From: Hyaloperonospora brassicae | Taxonomy: Eukaryota > Oomycota > Peronosporomycetes > Peronosporales > Peronosporaceae | Direction of reading: 5' to 3' | Length of the DNA stretch: 64,000 nucleotides | Assembly: GCA_947650285.1 (NCBI GenBank) | Contig: CANTFL010000370.1 | Coordinates: forward strand, 52,164-116,163 | Shown: positions 37,797 through 47,983 of the stretch, piece by piece | How the letters are laid out: the number at the start of each line of letters is the position of its first letter | Position numbering within the stretch: position 1 is the stretch's first letter | The notes under the pieces: generated by a model | Database searches by the model: none | The model's input: the letters and a program-made list of their open reading frames with translations, nothing else | Told to the model about the DNA's origin: nothing | Program-made: the position numbers and the translations under genes

Positions 37797-40700
37797 GCCT
37801 CCCCACGTAAAACGTAGGATGCGTGCGCATCCTACGTGGCAATTCGAGTGTGTATGCATTGCCCTTGCGATGCAACACTCGAAATGGCCCAATGTATTTC
37901 GGCAGTAGTTTACTACTGCCGACACTAGTGACTGCATGTCCAGGTAGGTTTACCGTTGACAGTAGTACTAGGTCATTAACCTTAAATGAAAGAACATTTG
38001 CTCTTCCATTCTTGTCTGCGTTCCGTTTCTGACGGTCCACCGCATTTGCGATGGAGTCCTGAACGAAACGGACTACCGCTTCTCGAGTCAGCAGGAAGTT
38101 CTCTGCTGACTCTTTGTTTTGTCTAGCAGTGCGCTTCGTGCGCACTGCTAAGAGATTGCTCTCTTCTTCAGCGAGGTTGTCTTCTTCCTCGCTGGCATAA
38201 TCGTTGGCGATGCTGAATATACCAGCATCGTCATCATCATCCGAATCAATAATAGCGTCTTCGCTATTATTGAGATGATCTTCTTCATCGATGTCGACTT
38301 GATCGACATCGGCATCATACGTGACGACGTTTGCGTCGACACGTGATGAGCAAGAGCCAAAACGGTTTTTGCTCGAGCGAGTCCCTCCCCCCTTATCCAA
38401 GAGTCACACTCTAGAAGGGTGGGCACACGTGGATGGCGTAGGCCATTCACGTAAAACGGTGTGTGCTGTGTTGAAGCATGCACCGAATTATTGATGGCGA
38501 ATTCCACCATGGGTAGGAATTCGCTCCAACTCGGAAACGAGTGGACATATCCTCGAAGAATCTCTTCGAGGACACGGTTCGCACGTTCCGTCTGACCATC
38601 TGTTTCTGGATGGTCAGAAGTGGACATCTTCAATCGTGTTCCGGAGTACGGAACACGGTTTGCCAAAATTCCGCCGTGAACCGAGGGTCACGGTCGGATA
38701 CGAGTTCACGGGGTAACCCGTGGAGTCTAAAGACCGTGTCTAGAAAGACACGAGCACAACCTTGAGCCTTGATTGACTCAGGGACAGCAGCAAGATGGAC
38801 CATCTTGCTGAATCGGTCCACAAACACAAGAATACCATTATTCTTGTGAGCGTCTTCGGGAAACCCGAAGACGAAGTCCATTGAAACGGACTGCCAGCAC
38901 TCTGTCGGAACAGGCAGAGGCTGCAATGGCGCACGGGATGAAGGACTAGGCTTCACCCGTTGACATACTTCGCAAGCACGGATGTACTTGCGAACAAACT
39001 GATACTGGCGGGGCCAGTAAAAGTCGCGACTTACCGTGAGGTAAGTCTTTTCTCTACCACGATGGCCGCTTGTTGGGGCATCGTGACACTCATACATGAT
39101 GCGCAATCGCAAATCATGATGAGCGGGTACGACGACACGAGGCGTGTCGTCGGCAACAACTGTATAGTACAGCAATCCGTTGCGTGTACTATACCGATCC
39201 GATGAGGATCGGTACAAAGCCGGTAAATCCCTCATGGATTTACTGGATGGATTCACCAGATGATCCATCAATCGCAGAAGATCCTTATCTTCCGCGTATG
39301 CCTTTCGTACGTCGTCAAGTAAACTTGACGACGGGACACTGACTGACAGTGTCGCAACAGTGGGCTTGTCCTCACTGTTGGATTGCGCGTCCGGCTCGAA
39401 ATCGGGCCGGCGCGAAAGAGCATCCGCGACGACATTGAGTCGTCCCGGTTTATACTCCACGGAGAAGTTATACTCCGCGAAGAAAGACAGCCACCTCGCC
39501 ATTCTTTGCGAGAGGTGTGGGCTGTTTACGGCCGTGCGTAATGACGCATGGTCCGTGTAGACAACAAACGGTCTATCTCCCAAGAGATAGACGCGAAATT
39601 TAGCCAGTGCGTATTTCATGGCAAGGAGTTCCTTGTCATGCACTGGGTAATTACGCTCAGCTGCTTGCAGCTGACGCGATTGATAACAGATGACGCGCTC
39701 CGCGCCATCTGCATCGAACTGCATTAACGCACAGCCGATTGCGAAATCGCTGGCGTCACAGACCACATGAAATGGTCTGTCCTGATCTGCAATCGCCAAG
39801 ATCGGCGATTGCATCAAGCTTTGCTTGATACCTTCAAAGGAACGCTGGCACTCAGCGTTCCATGACCACTTGACATTTTTCTTGAGCAAGCAAGAAAGAT
39901 GTACCGTCATCTCGGCGTAGTTGCGCGAGTACTTGTGCAAGTACGCCGCAAGACCAAGGAACTTTCGAAGTCCCTTGACATCGACTGGCACTGGCCAGTC
40001 GGTGATCGCCTTGATCTTTTCGGGATCAGGGCGTACGCCGTGTTTCCCCACGATGCACCCAAGAAGTGGTATTTCGCTAGCCGCGAATATACACTTCTTG
40101 AGGTTGGCGTACAACTTATGCTTGCGCATAAGTTGAAGAACCTGACGAACGTGAGTTCTGTGAACTTCAACGTCCGTCTTCCCGTCCATAGCCCGGCTAT
40201 GGACGAACACATCGTCGAAGTAACTCGGTGCGAAGTCTCGCACCGGTCTCAACAGATTTGTTACACATCTGTTGAATGTTGCAGGGGCATTACTCAGCCC
40301 CTGTGGCATCACTAGCCACTCCCACAGCATCCCGCTGGGGGTACTCACTGCTGTGAACGGGACGTCCCGTTCACGCATCAGGATCTGATAGAATCCATCC
40401 ATCAGATCCATGGACGAAAAGATGGTACTCTTTGACATACCATCTATGATTACGTCCTTCCTCGGTATCGGCGTCTGAGCCGGTACCGTTGCAGCATTCA
40501 ACTTGTTGAATGCGTGCACTATCCGCCACCCTCCTGTGGCCTTTCGCACACAGAAGGTCGGAGAGCTGTGAGGGGATGTTGATTCCCTCACATGGCCCGC
40601 TGCTAAGCGATCGGCAAAGAACTTGTCGATCGCTATCACTTGTTCACGAGGCAGTGGCCACTGCTTCATGACACAGTATTTCGAGCCCGGTTTGAGCTCG

Positions 40701-42221
40701 ATCTCGTGTCGAGTGCCTTTGTCCTTAGGCAACTCGCAAGGTACGGATTCAGGGAACACATCCCTGAATTCGATCAAATCCTTATACAAAGGATTTGCCT
40801 GAAGTGACTCCCAGGATTGGGACGCGTATCGCTCAATCCGAGTCTTCTCATCGAGGACACTTTCGTCCATCGATGAGCTGCTGAGAACCCGTTCGTTCTC
40901 AGCAAATACTGTTGCCGACCGAATGTCGGTCACATACTCGTCCTCTGTGACGAGTACGCAGATCTGCTTGACTTTGCCACTACGCAGATCACGCAAGAAC
41001 CGTTTCGGTTCTAGCGTTGGCAACTGAGTTATCTCCGAAGTCAACTTCGGAGGCACAATCAGATCAAGCGTATAAGCGCCTACGCTTGATCCGTCATTAA
41101 CCAAGACGTTCAACGTCTCGGTTTCTTCCTGGGATCTTGCTTCCACAGGTTGCTGAGGGCCTGATCCCTCAGCAAGCAACTCTTGAGGAACTCCTTCCTC
41201 AAGTACGTGGGGACTTATTCCCTCGACGTCTTCCGACTGTGGCTGTGCAACCACAGTCAGGAACCGATCCTCTACGGTCGACTCTCCAGTCGACCTAGGA
41301 TTTTCATGTTGCCCCTTGGGGGCAACAGATTTCTTTCTTCTAAGATGCTGCCCGCTAGGCATGCATCCATGTCCCAGTCCACTCGACTTATTCGAGTGGT
41401 GGACCTTCGGCGCAGCCTGTACTTCTGTACAGCCGCCGGGAGCTTGCTCCACAGTGTAGTGATCAACTACACTGTGACCTTGTGCAGTCGTGCTAACGAC
41501 CGTACCGCAAGTGAGGCCATCGCACTCACTCGCAGAACATCCACACGCTTGTGGACGCTCCAAGATGTTCATCAGATGGCCATCTGATGAACAAGCAGCA
41601 GGCATCTTCACGGATCGATGCTGCCAGCTCACCCTTGGCTCGTATTTTCTGAGCCAAGGTAATCCCAGGATGACATCAAATTTGTCATCCAGATCTAGTA
41701 CGATGAAATCATCATCGTACTGCTCGCCCTCTAACGTGTAGTGGATTCCTACTACACGTTTCTCAACAGTTATCGATGCGCCTGTTGCAAGGCGCACCGT
41801 CATCCTTGTGAGGGGAATGTCGCGCTCAACGAACTTGAGCCTACGACCCTCTAGTGACTGGCGACGAACAAAGTTGTTCGACGCCCCACAGTCTACTAGG
41901 GCACGAAGCGACAAGTCATTTGTCGCTTCCAACTTCAAGGTGATGAGCGAAACGTCATCACCAGGTGCAGAGACACACAATGATTGTGTATCTGGAGCAA
42001 CTTTCGTCAAGAGGTTTGCAAATTCTCTTGAGGTTGCTGGATCAGTAGGGCGCTCCGCCCCTACTGACCCCGACCATTTTTTGATGGCCCGTCTCGCTGT
42101 TGCGGCTTCGCAACAGCGCTGGACCCACGCCCATTGCCCTTTCTGGCGAATGGTCGTCCATTTCGCTCAGTACTGTTTGGTACTGGGCGCGGAGCACTAC
42201 ACTCGTATGCGTAGTGCCCTA
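37168..42221 (-). CDS. pol: Pol polyprotein of gypsy family 1 (protease, RT, RNase H, integrase, chromodomain), two late frame changes
   Basis: Pol is entered by -1 frameshift near 42080 and is open to 38630. In it, protease has LRALVDCGASNNF (active site near 41895). RT has STIFSSMDLMDGFYQ and APSYFDDVFVHSR (FDD at 40211-40219). RNase H has VVYTDHASLRTAV (near 39552) and VVADALSRRPD. Integrase has the zinc-binding CEVCQRVK, VSMDFVFGFP and ELVSDRDPRF, holding two of the three catalytic acids. The third acid (GQTERANRVLEE) is in another frame (38666-38148) because of a one-base loss near 38650 that the second copy lacks. A further frame change near 38390 leads to 38400-37168. That frame has an acidic linker, KNRKGNAY-type GPF domain (LLPKYIGPFRVLHRKGNAY) and a C-terminal chromodomain (RFLVERILNHRDDSG, YLVQWRGYPPSWNSWEP), which places it with chromovirus-like Ty3/gypsy elements. 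Likely non-functional integrase in this copy. Confidence 0.9.
42042..42082 (-). promoter_or_regulatory. -1 programmed ribosomal frameshift signal, gag to pol
   Basis: On the minus strand, in the zinc-knuckle frame, the heptamer A-AAA-AAT (42082-42076) is followed by an 8-nt spacer. A perfect 9-bp stem follows: arms CCCTACTGA at 42059-42067 and TCAGTAGGG at 42042-42050 on the plus strand, loop 8 nt. The gag-frame stop TAG (42063-42061) lies within the stem. Slipping back one base gives AAA-AAA-TGG and enters the open pol frame exactly. Heptamer, spacing and stem match the known architecture of retroelement -1 frameshifting. The stem could alternatively be just one of the many hairpins of this element. 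Confidence 0.75.
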
Positions 42222-43214
42222 ACTTCTGACAGCGATTGCACCTCTGCAATCGCTTGTTGCTGTAGAGCGAGGTCTCTCGCTCTCAACATAACAGAGGTCC
42301 ATTGGTTCTGGACCTCCGATCTCTTGTCGTCTCGGTGGACGGTAAGAGTTTGAGCTAGCATGAGCCTGTCTCATGCTAAAGTCTTCCTGTTCCGCGGCTG
42401 ATATCGCTTCTTCAAGCGTATTCAGCTCAAGGCGGAACAGGTGGCTCCTGACGGGCCCTTCTGCGAGCCCTTGCATGAACACCGTAATCAACGTGTGTTC
42501 ATGAACTGGGTTTGCAGTTATACTACTCGCAAGGAGTCGTATATGTTGTGCGTAAGCGTGCACATCACGCTTACCCTGCTTGAGTTTCAGGAGCTCTGAA
42601 CGAGCCCTGAACTCAGCACGTGGCGGCTCAAACGTTTGTCTGAGCCGGGACTTGAAGTCATCTAGCGACCTAAACACATTTGGGTCGCTACTCTCGAGTC
42701 CCAGGGACCAAGTTTTGGCACGCCCTGCCAAGTGGGTCTGAGCAAATGTGAGTTTCATTTGCTCATCTTCGACGCGACGAGCCCTTAGGGCTCTGTCGAG
42801 TTCGACAAACCATAGTAACAGGGAGTCCTCCGGGACTCCACTGTACTTGGAGATGTCGACTTTCATCACTTCGGGACGACGCGCATGCGCCGTCCCGCCC
42901 ACAGCAGCATGGAATTGCTGCTGTCTCAACAACTCCGTCTGTTGAGCACCGAGTTCTCTCAACTGCTCGGCCTGTTGAGAGCCTTGCTGGTGAAGCAAGG
43001 CTACTTTCTCCCTCTCGAGAGCAAGTTCATTGTGAATGAACTTGGCGATAGCAGCATGTTGTTGGTCTCTGTCTAGAGACTCCAACATGGTGCTGACGAC
43101 GAGTTCGCCTACGGTAGAACTCATTCGTTCTACCGCACCCCATTCGATGTCACTCAAATGGGTAAACCCTTCACGCGTGGCGTGAAAGGTGTCTTCTTCA
43201 TCCAACATGTTCAT
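42061..43214 (-). CDS. gag: Gag of gypsy family 1, with zinc knuckle after an internal frame change
   Basis: ATG 43214 opens a 331-codon frame. It has an N-terminal helical and glutamine-rich region (QQGSQQAEQLRELGAQQTEL) and a retrotransposon gag core (VDISKYSGVPEDSLLLWFVE, HLAGRAKTWSLGLE, FKSRLRQTFEPPRAEFRARS, YAQHIRLLASSITANP). The frame runs into a stop at 42219 just where the nucleocapsid should begin. One base out of frame, from about 42275, it continues YSNKRLQRCNRCQKLGHYAYEC, a C-x2-C-x4-H-x4-C zinc knuckle, to TAG 42061. No slippery sequence is seen at this first shift, so it is probably a one-base indel. It falls inside an 8-bp perfect hairpin (42264-42271 with 42276-42283). Gag would form the particle and bind RNA; this copy probably makes a truncated one. 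Confidence 0.85.
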
Positions 43215-43237
43215 GTTGGATGATGTGGTCCTTGGAA

Positions 43238-43258
43238 GGACTACAAAGTGCTACCAGG
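43238..43258 (-). promoter_or_regulatory. tRNA primer-binding site of gypsy family 1
   Basis: The minus strand immediately after the 5' LTR reads CC then TGGTAGCACTTTG. A PBS starting TGGTAGC fits a tRNA ending GCTACCA, as in the initiator-methionine tRNAs used by several LTR elements. The exact tRNA is an inference. Confidence 0.6.
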
Positions 43259-43648
43259 TGTAACGGGGCACACCCTTGCGTAACTTAACGCAAGGGATTT
43301 GGAGTGCCCCGACGGACGTACACGTGGCGAGCGAGGAAGCGTAGGTAGGGTAAAAGTAGAACTGTTATATTAATAAATTAAGTCTTTAAACTACTGTCTC
43401 TTCGTTTGACTTAATTCAATTATACTAATATAACTGCATGTATGGTGACGTCTCGTCACCACTCATTGCGCGCGTCTTGCGGCGATTGGTGGGTTGATAT
43501 CATCACGATATCAACCAATGAACAGAACCCTTTGGTCGACCCTTCAATATCACCACTTTGGTGATATTGTTTAAAGAATATCCATCTTATATTCTTTATT
43601 GTCACTTTCCTTAAGTGACAATATCATGTAACGGGCTGCCCCGTTACA
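43259..43648 (-). repeat. 5' LTR of gypsy family 1
   Basis: 390 bp, differing from 35673-36061 by one inserted base near the first stem and a few bases near the CCTTTGGTC segment. The nearly identical LTRs date the insertion as recent. Confidence 0.95.
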
Positions 43649-43664
43649 AGCGGAGCACATGTCA
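43649..43664 (-). repeat. Copia 3' LTR, proximal end after the gypsy insertion
   Basis: AGCGGAGCACATGTCA matches the end of the other LTR (AGCGGGGCACATATCA). The first five bases are the target duplication made by the gypsy insertion. Confidence 0.85.
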
Positions 43665-43734
43665 ACACTCCCACTCAACGCTACGGCACGGTGACCCTAT
43701 TGTTGATGGCGTTCCCGTCGTGCAGAAACTTAAG

Positions 43735-46700
43735 CGTCTTGTTCCCGAGTGAATTGGTTAGAATGTCAGCTAGTTGATTCTCGGTGTCAATGGACCTGAT
43801 CGTGATCTTTCCGCGCTCCACATTCTATCGGATGAAGTGATGACGAGTGTCCACGTGCTCTGTTCAGTCATGATAGCCAGCGTTCTGCGCCAGAGCGATC
43901 GCGCCCTGGTTGGCTTCCCAGTTTTTCGTAGCGCTCTGCTGAAGCATCTCCATGTCTGTTAGCATTGCACGCGTCCATAGGACTTCTTGAACGCACAAGC
44001 TCAAAGCCTTGTACTCAGCCTTTGCAGGGCTGAGCGCTACCGTCCTCTGGAACTTTGACTCGAACACTACCGGCGCATTCTCAATCATTTCCATGACACC
44101 AGAAATGAAGCTCCTGTCGCTAACGTTCGTACCTTAATCTTCGTCCGGGTTTTCTTTGAGGGTAACATTATCTGATTTACCTTGATAGATGATTTATTGC
44201 TGACGTGTTGATTTCAGGTAGCGTAGAACACGCACTGTAGCGTTCCAGTGTTGCTGTCCGGGTTTCTTCAAGAAACGCGAGAGCTGAGTAACCACGAGCG
44301 CTGTATACGGACGAGTACATGCCGTGATGTACAGTAGGCAACCCGTTAGAGAACGATATGGTTTTAATCGCATTGCTTTCCGCTCTGAATTCGTTCCTGG
44401 TGACTGCAACTTCGACAATCTGAGCCCAGCTGCACATGAGCTGTCGACAGGGTTAGAGTTCTCCTGTCCGAAGCGTTTCGCCACGTCGTCAATGAACCGT
44501 GTCTGCTTAATCATTAGCGTCCCTGCCGTCGTATTCGGGTCAGTCTCCTTCCCCGGGACAAAATTTGCCGGTCCATGCTCCTTAATTTTTATGCGTTCGT
44601 CATCGCGTCCTTCACGTTACTGATCTCTTCGATTGCCGTACCTGCAATAATTTAGTTGTCCACATACAGGCACACATTCACAAAACCGTTTCGAATACGC
44701 TTCAGATAGACGCACTCATCTACACCACAGCTCTTGAAACCATATTACAAGAAGACACAGCAAATAGTCTTGTTCCAAGCATTTGCTACCTGCTTCAAAC
44801 AACAGATAGCCTTGTCCAATTTGCACAGCATACCGTTAGCGTTCTTCACACCAAATTGATCTTCCATGTGGACAAGTTCCACCAAACAACTCTTCAGGAA
44901 TGATATATCCGCGTCCAGCTGCTCCATCACATAATTGTACACAGCGCACTCAATTAGCCTAAGTCGAATCGAGTTCATGCTTTCCTTTAATGAGTAGGTT
45001 TTAAAGAGGACTATTCCAAAATTCAACTTGAACCCTTGAGCTACGAGCCGAGCCTTGTAGCGGACCACTCAATCGTTCTCGTCACGCTTATTGGCAAACA
45101 CCCAACGTCACCCAATCGGATGGGTAGCCGTTTCACGTGGAACGAGAGTCCACGTATGGTCCAGATAGTTCGAGAGATATTTCGCGTCCATAGCCGTACG
45201 CCATCTAGCTGCTTCGTCACTAGCGACAGCTTATGCATACGTGTTCTGTGTGTCTGAAACACCGTCGATACTTGCAGCAAATGCCAAAAAGCCTCCGCAC
45301 GCAAACCTTCTTCGTCAGTCCTTCAACGCTTCAGCGAAGGAGTTACATCACTCCATCCAGACAGCCGTTATTCATCAGCGTTCACACCGTCCTTAAGCGG
45401 AAACACTGGCTCTCTCGAACGTCTCAAGCGGGCCGCCTCGGGGTGGAATACCACGCGATACGTATTGTACGTTGGGTGTGGGGGGTATAATGCAGCCAGT
45501 TCCAGCCCTGTGCTAGCATTTCAGATGGAGGCAGTTGGGGTTAAAGCGACTCTTCCTTAGGTTCCACGACGTCCATCTCCACATCCGGAACATTTTACTC
45601 GGCAAGTTTAATGGATTCATCCATAATCGGCTGACGTTCCGCACGTATGGGAACGGTCCTGTCATCATGCTCTGGAGTTATCTCAGTGACCGTTCCAAGA
45701 TGCGATGACTGCGTGTCATATATACCGCCCACCTCACGCTCGTCCAGCTTGACCGACCGTGACGTCTTTCCATGGCATCGTCCAAGTCAAATAAACGGTT
45801 CCCCATTACTTTTTCGGCATACCCGAGAAACTCACAGCAAAAACTCTTCGACTCGAGCTTCACTCTCTTCGCGTAGTCAATTTGAGCGTAACCTGCAATC
45901 CGAACACGCGCAAGTGTTCCATGTGGGGCTTCACCTATAAAAAGTAAGTCGTACGGTGTCGAGTCCGCGTGTGTTGTGTTGCTGGAATGGCTGATAAGGT
46001 ACGCCGCTGTACTTACAGCTTCAGCCCACCATTCTATCGGCACACCCTTGTTGTGTAGCATGCTTCGTGATTTCTCCATGATGGTCGATTCATACTTTCC
46101 GCCACTCCGTTCCGTTGAGAGCTATACGGAACGGCTCGTTGTTGCATGATACCGTTCCGGCGGCACATTTCATCTACCGTCTTGTTCACGAACTCCGTTT
46201 CATTGTCTGATCGCAGACACTTCAAGTGTTACCCCCATTGGTTTTGGTAGAACGCTTGGAACTCCTTCAGTTTGCCGGCCACTTCACTCTTCTTCTTCAA
46301 GAAGTAAGCTACTACATACCGTGAGTGGTCGTCCAAGAGTATCAGCACGTACTCTGCGCCACCCCTTGAGAGCGTTCTCATCGGACCCATCACATCTGTG
46401 TGTACAGGTTCTAACACCTGCGATGCCTTCGTGACAGATCGTGACGGAAACGGCGCAGCTATCTTCTTTTCTATCATACAGCCGCCACACAGCTTCTCGA
46501 TACCTTGTTTCACCGCAGGTATGCCGTTCGTTAAACGCTGGGTCTTGATCAGTGCATCCTTGCTTGGTGCCCCTTGCAAGCGTGTCACAGCTCCCATCTA
46601 TGTCGGCTCCTGAGTAATCCGCAAACCGTTCTTCCTCTTGCTGAAAGTCGAGCAGGAACGCCTTGCCCACCTTGTTCCCCATAGCAATGGCGCTGCTTGC

Positions 46701-47732
46701 ACCCCGGATGATGCACGAGGAACTTTTGAAATCAACACTCAATCAACGTTCAGCTAGTCTCCCAACCGACAGGAGGCGTCTTTCGGTTCCTAGGATGTAC
46801 AAGACGTCCGTCATCTTGATGCGTCTGTCGTCGAGACCGGTAAACTTAACCTTTTCTCTGTCATGAACGCGTAACTTCTTGCCATCCAAAATAGTCACTT
46901 TGACGCCAGCGTTCGAGGTCTAGTGGTCGAATAGTTCAGAACGGTGCGGGGCATGTGCGATGCAGCTCCACTGTCGATCAAACAGCCTTTCCGGCGTTCC
47001 TCGCCGACAGCAAACACAGCATCGTTCCCGCTGCCACCTCTCTGACTCGGACAGTCCCACTCCAAATGACCGACATGGTCACATCCGAAGAACTTACCCT
47101 TGAAACCACCACCCTTCTTGTGTGGTGCGTTTCCCTTTTGACTGTGTCCTCGGTCGCCTTTGAACATTTCACCGTTCCCGGCACGGAAAGATTTCTCCAT
47201 GCTAGTGTCCTTCTTCTCCTTCACCTCAATCAGTGACACGTCCTTAGCGTTCTCCACACTAGATGCAATTATCTCGTACTCCGAAGGAAGACTGCTTAAC
47301 AGCACAACAAGATGTCGTGCCTCGTTGACGGGTTCCCCCAGTGTCTTTAACACGACGACAACCTCGTCGAATGCGTCCAGATGCTTGGCCATTGCCGTTC
47401 CGATCTCCATCTTGAAGTCATGCAGACGTCGTGTCATGGTAACACGTTTCTGGAGCGTGGTACGATTGTAGAAGTCCCGAAGCGTCCCCCAGGCGTGCAT
47501 GGCACGTGAAGCAGATCGAATCTTTGTCTGATGCTGTAGTTTTACACCTTCAGCGATGATTTCGAGAACATTCGCGTCACTAATGAGTCACGCCTCTGTG
47601 ATCTCGTTTTCGACCTTTACAACCTCAACATGCGCGAAAAAAACCATTTTGGGCCAAGGTCATGCGCATGTTGTATTCCCAGTGATAGAAGTTCCCTCTT
47701 CCCAGAAGTCATTCGGCGCGTTTGAAGGTCAT
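43735..47732 (-). pseudogene. Copia gag-pol remnant
   Basis: Fragments run 5' to 3' on the minus strand. The gag N-terminus starts at ATG 47732 (NFYHWEYNMRMTLAQ) with an early stop. Gag continues at 47500 (HAWGTLRDFYNRTTLQKRVT), followed by a zinc knuckle, GCDHVGHLEWDC, and a protease site, GCLIDSGAASHM. The integrase region has LCGGCMIEKK and VHTDVMGPM (46597-46229), LRSDNETEFVNK and NGVAESMNR (46225-46034). A linker region follows at 46079-45678. RT covers 45068-44652 (RYKARLVAQGF, CKLDKAICCLKQ). RNase H has RSLTGCLLYITACTRPYTAL and LSPAKAEYKALSLCVQEVLW (44514-43864). Domain order protease-integrase-RT-RNase H is the copia order. The RT active site, normally YVDD, reads YVDN followed directly by a stop (44652-44666). 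Many frameshifts are present. Dead. Confidence 0.88.
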
Positions 47733-47780
47733 GTCTAGAACGTCACGGTCGGTAGCGTTGCGGCTGTTAAAGTGTTAGAC

Positions 47781-47983
47781 TGAGGTTGTTGTTGGAGGCA
47801 AATGCCAAGGTGAGTAAATATAAGATTTCTAGAACTACTCTTTGTTATCCTCCTTTCCTTTGATGTCCTTCTAGAATCGTCAGCTTACCAACCATAATAT
47901 TTCATCTAATCAGAAGATCGTATCTGAGGTTCAGGGCAGATTTTCACTCGGTCACGAATCGTGCAAGAGCGGGGCACATATCA
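47781..47983 (-). repeat. Copia 5' LTR
   Basis: 203 bp, pairing with 35482-35672 plus 43649-43664. It starts TGAGGTTG and ends ATATCA on the plus strand. Confidence 0.85.

Larger units (their letters stand above)
35673..43648 (-). mobile_element. Young Ty3/gypsy chromodomain retrotransposon, hairpin-rich (family 1)
   Basis: 7,976 bp, inserted in a copia LTR and flanked by a perfect AGCGG duplication (35668-35672 and 43649-43653). The LTRs (35673-36061 and 43259-43648) differ at only two small sites, so insertion is recent. On the minus strand, in order: 5' LTR, primer site TGGTAGCACTTTG, gag with zinc knuckle, a -1 frameshift signal, pol (protease, RT, RNase H, integrase, chromodomain), purine tract AAGGGGGGGTGA, 3' LTR. 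A long ORF on the opposite strand fills the space between pol and the 3' LTR. Three frame changes in gag-pol besides the programmed one suggest this copy is non-autonomous. The whole element is packed with short perfect inverted repeats (see findings). Confidence 0.95.
35482..47983 (-). mobile_element. Decayed Ty1/copia retrotransposon, split by a gypsy insertion
   Basis: About 203-bp LTRs beginning TGAGGTTGTTGTTGGAGGCA and ending with a CA dinucleotide lie at 47781-47983 (5' LTR, element on the minus strand) and at 35482-35672 plus 43649-43664 (3' LTR). The 3' LTR is interrupted by the gypsy element 35673-43648, which duplicated AGCGG on insertion. Removing the insertion gives an element of about 4.5 kb, within the usual copia range. 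A purine-rich GAGTGGGAGTGT on the minus strand abuts the 3' LTR at 43664. No matching target duplication was found at the outer ends (TGGAT versus ATCAT), so one end may be rearranged or mutated. Confidence 0.87.
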
